Shown here: one piece after another, positions 23,547 to 25,752 of the stretch
How positions within the stretch are numbered: position 1 is the first letter of the stretch
How the letters are laid out: every line of letters begins with the position of its first letter
Source of the DNA: JAVBKB01 sp031554275
GTDB lineage: Bacteria > Bacillota > Bacilli > JARBTR01
Reading direction: 5' to 3'
Length of the DNA stretch: 25,752 nucleotides
Assembly (NCBI GenBank): GCA_031554275.1
Contig: JAVBKB010000065.1
Span: forward strand, 1-25,752
Notes under the pieces: model-generated
What the model saw: the letters and a program-made list of their open reading frames with translations, nothing else
The model's database searches: none
Told to the model about the DNA's origin: nothing
Program-made: the position numbers and the translations under genes

Positions 23547-25404
23547 AACGAATAACAAGCGAAATTCCAAACGTCCTCCTGGTGGAGGCGGTCCCGGACA
23601 TGGGATGGGAATAGTACAGAAACCAAAGAACTTTAAGACCACGATAAAGAAATTGATTGGCTATCTTTCGCCTTTTAAAATCCAGATGGTCATTGCAGCT
23701 ATTTTTGCAATTGGAAGTACCGCATTTTCAGTAATTGGTCCACAAAAAATGGGTGATGCGACTTCCGTACTTTTTGAAGGTTTATTTGGAAAAATCACTG
23801 GGAAATCAGATGCTGGACTAGATTTTAAAGAAATAGGCAATATCCTAATCTTTTTAGCTGTGATTTATTTCCTAAGCTCTGTTCTCATGTATTTGATGAT
23901 GTGGATTATGACAAATGTTTCAATGAAGGTTTCTTATAACTTAAGAAAAGCCATTTCAGAAAAAATGAATCGTTTGCCAATCCGATATTTCGATATAAAA
24001 ACGCATGGTGAAGTGCTTTCTCGTATTACCAACGATGTAGACACCATTAGTAACACACTCAACCAAAGCTTGTTCCAAGTCATTTCCTCAATCTTTACGA
24101 TTCTTGGAATTCTGATCATGATGTTCAGAATCAGTTGGATAATGACATTAGTTGCCCTATTGGTTCTACCTCTTTCAATGGTTTTTATCGCTATGATTAC
24201 CAAGCGATCGCAGAAATATTTTAAAAGTCAGCAAGAATATTTGGGGCACGTCAATGGACATGTCGAGGAAATGTACGCTGGTCATGTGATTATGAAAGCA
24301 TTCAATGCTGAGGAAAAAAGTGTTGAAAAGTTCAATGAGTTAAATGGAACATTATATCAATCTGCATGGAAATCGCAGTATCTATCTGGATTAATGATGC
24401 CAATCATGACGTTCATAGGTAATATCGGCTATGTGGGCGTTGCGATCTTGGGCGGTTATCTCACAACACAAGGAACAATCAAAGTCGGTGATATTCAGGC
24501 ATTTATTCAGTACATGCGTCAGTTTACTTATCCGATTGCGCAAACTGCGCAAATTGCTAATGTTTTGCAATCAACTGCTGCCGCTGCTGAACGTGTTTTC
24601 GAATTTCTTGATGAGCCTGAAGAAGTAGCAGATACGGCTACTCCAATCGTTTTAGAAGATGGTAAGGGTGAAGTTGAATTCAAAAATGTGAAGTTCGGCT
24701 ATACTGAGGAAAAAACAATCATCAATGACTTCACTGCCAAAATCAAACCTGGTCAAAAGATTGCCATTGTCGGCCCAACAGGTGCTGGCAAAACAACCAT
24801 TGTCAAATTACTAATGCGTTTCTATGACATTAACTCTGGTGCAATCCTTATTGATGGGCATGAAATCAAAGAGTTTGAGCGAGGTTACTTACGATCACAT
24901 TGTGGTATGGTGCTTCAAGATACCTGGTTATTTAATGGTACAATCATGGAAAACATCCGCTATGGAAAACTTGAGGCTACTGATGAGCAAGTAATTAATG
25001 CCGCAAAAGCTGCCCATGTTGATCACTTCGTGAGAACATTACCTGATGGCTATCAAATGGTGTTGAACGAAGAGGCAAGTAATGTTTCGCAAGGACAGAA
25101 ACAGCTCTTAACAATTGCACGAGCAATCTTGGCCGATCACTCCATTCTGATTCTAGATGAGGCAACTAGCTCTGTTGATACACGAACTGAAATTCTAATC
25201 CAACGCGCCCTTAAAACATTGATGGGCAACAAGACAAGTTTCATTATTGCGCACCGCTTGTCTACCATTCGAGATGCTGACTTGATTCTTGTCATGAATG
25301 AAGGTGACATCGTTGAACAAGGTACTCACGAAGAGTTGCTCGTTGCAGATGGATTCTATAAGAAATTGTACAATAGCCAATTTGATGTTGGTGAGGCCGG
25401 ATAA
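23539..25404 (+). CDS. Heterodimeric ABC exporter, subunit 2 (catalytic site)
   Basis: This is the partner half-transporter, 621 residues, starting inside the end of subunit 1 with an 8-base overlap (ATGAGTGA) and a GGAGG-like site within subunit 1. The N-terminus is a Pro-Gly-rich tail (KRPPGGGGPGHGMG), then six predicted helices. The ATPase domain has Walker A GPTGAGKT (412-419), an altered signature VSQGQ (516-520), a full Walker B with Asp540-Glu541 and switch His572. Its competent Walker motifs pair with the good signature of subunit 1, while its poor signature pairs with subunit 1's defective site. A terminator follows. Confidence 0.93.
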   Translation: MSETNNKRNSKRPPGGGGPGHGMGIVQKPKNFKTTIKKLIGYLSPFKIQMVIAAIFAIGSTAFSVIGPQKMGDATSVLFEGLFGKITGKSDAGLDFKEIGNILIFLAVIYFLSSVLMYLMMWIMTNVSMKVSYNLRKAISEKMNRLPIRYFDIKTHGEVLSRITNDVDTISNTLNQSLFQVISSIFTILGILIMMFRISWIMTLVALLVLPLSMVFIAMITKRSQKYFKSQQEYLGHVNGHVEEMYAGHVIMKAFNAEEKSVEKFNELNGTLYQSAWKSQYLSGLMMPIMTFIGNIGYVGVAILGGYLTTQGTIKVGDIQAFIQYMRQFTYPIAQTAQIANVLQSTAAAAERVFEFLDEPEEVADTATPIVLEDGKGEVEFKNVKFGYTEEKTIINDFTAKIKPGQKIAIVGPTGAGKTTIVKLLMRFYDINSGAILIDGHEIKEFERGYLRSHCGMVLQDTWLFNGTIMENIRYGKLEATDEQVINAAKAAHVDHFVRTLPDGYQMVLNEEASNVSQGQKQLLTIARAILADHSILILDEATSSVDTRTEILIQRALKTLMGNKTSFIIAHRLSTIRDADLILVMNEGDIVEQGTHEELLVADGFYKKLYNSQFDVGEAG

Positions 25405-25434
25405 CTCAATAAGCCTTACTTCTGTCTATTAAAC

Positions 25435-25478
25435 AAAAACAGATCACTTCCCTTTTCGGGAAAATGATCTGTTTTTAA
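25435..25478. terminator. Bidirectional terminator after the exporter
   Basis: Arms of about 17 bases (AAAACAGATC... with TTCCC, and the partner GGGAAAATGATCTG) around a TTTTC loop form a strong hairpin. It is followed by TTTTT on the plus strand and flanked by A-runs that give T-runs on the minus strand. It may also stop readthrough from obg. Confidence 0.85.
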
Positions 25479-25558
25479 TTTTCTTCAATAATTGGGCGCT
25501 ACAATCCTGTTTCTAGTTCATAGCGGATTAATTTGTTTGAGGATTTTCCATCTCGAAC

Positions 25559-25603
25559 GAAAAACTACGTGAATAGCAATAGTTGGTTTGGTGCTGGCTA
25601 TTC
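25559..25603 (-). terminator. Possible terminator after obg
   Basis: On the minus strand GAATAGC (25597-25603) pairs with GCTATTC (25571-25577) after a 19-base loop, and TTTTT follows eight or so bases later. It lies about 35 bases after the obg stop. The stem is short, so support is moderate. Confidence 0.4.
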
Positions 25604-25635
25604 CCACAATTCACTATTTTAATACTCTCGACCAC

Positions 25636-25752
25636 TTAATCCATAAATTCAAATTCAAAGTCTAGTAAGCGGACAGTGTCGCCATCAACTGCACCCTTTT
25701 CACGGAGCGCATCTTCAACACCCATTCCGCGCAGCTGCCGTGCAAAACGCTT
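25636..25752 (-). CDS. obg: GTPase Obg, C-terminal fragment (cut by window edge)
   Basis: Only the last 38 codons are present; the gene continues beyond the window. The fragment reads as the end of the Obg C-terminal (OCT) domain, with the MGVEDALREKGAVDGDTVRL pattern and the ending DFEFEFMD, typical of this ribosome-assembly and stress GTPase. The G domain is outside the window. In B. subtilis, obg is also near safA, so the neighbourhood is conserved, with the exporter pair lying between them here. Confidence 0.88.
   Translation of the reverse strand, partial: KRFARQLRGMGVEDALREKGAVDGDTVRLLDFEFEFMD

Overview
The window looks like a chromosomal core segment of an AT-rich, endospore-forming member of the Bacilli. 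The evidence is the set of Bacillus-type proteins (RpsO, RecA, RodZ/YmfM, YmfK, YmfI, SpoIIIE, SafA, a CotS-type kinase, a YhcN/YlaJ lipoprotein), strong AGGAGG-like ribosome sites, frequent TTG starts and a Bacillus-type LexA box in front of recA. I cannot name the genus from sequence alone. No phage, insertion sequence with a transposase, CRISPR array, tRNA or rRNA was found.

Layout. (1) 1-10.7 kb, almost all minus strand: rpsO, recA, cinA, pgsA, rodZ, ymfK, ymfI, then a nucleoside-type ABC importer (two permeases and a double ATPase). This is the known Bacillus order (spoIIIE ... ymfI-ymfK-ymfM-pgsA-cinA-recA), but ymfF, ymfH and ymfJ are absent. (2) 10.9-14.4 kb, plus strand: spoIIIE followed by the BMP-family lipoprotein that should feed the importer. 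This two-gene block is divergent from the importer, as if inverted relative to the usual order. (3) 14.4-14.85 kb: a gene-free junction with two terminators and a truncated copy of a repeat. (4) 14.85-21.2 kb, minus strand: trxA, a YebC/TACO1-family gene, degV, a CoxA-like spore lipoprotein, nadE, a CotS-family kinase and safA. This resembles the Bacillus safA-coxA-yrbC neighbourhood, with nadE, degV and the kinase interleaved. (5) 21.4-25.4 kb, plus strand: a two-gene heterodimeric ABC exporter with overlapping reading frames. (6) The window ends inside the 3' end of obg on the minus strand.

How the parts work together. The first block combines DNA repair and NMN recycling (recA, cinA), phospholipid synthesis (pgsA) and cell shape (rodZ). 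The importer and the BMP lipoprotein together make a purine nucleoside uptake system. SpoIIIE and the safA cluster belong to sporulation: chromosome translocation, then cortex and coat assembly. nadE sits between the spore-coat genes, close in theme to the nad genes beside safA in B. subtilis.

The most unusual structures are non-coding. They are a repeat of about 159 bp with perfect 28-bp terminal inverted repeats (3497-3655) and a second, truncated copy at 14620-14733; a set of interleaved inverted repeats at 3656-3768 between pgsA and cinA; and operator-like dyads overlapping the promoters of the importer and degV. In safA, a 48-bp in-frame tandem repeat, a Cys-Pro repeat and a possible internal start pair also stand out. 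I see no clearly new multi-gene system here; most of the window is recognisable housekeeping and sporulation genes.
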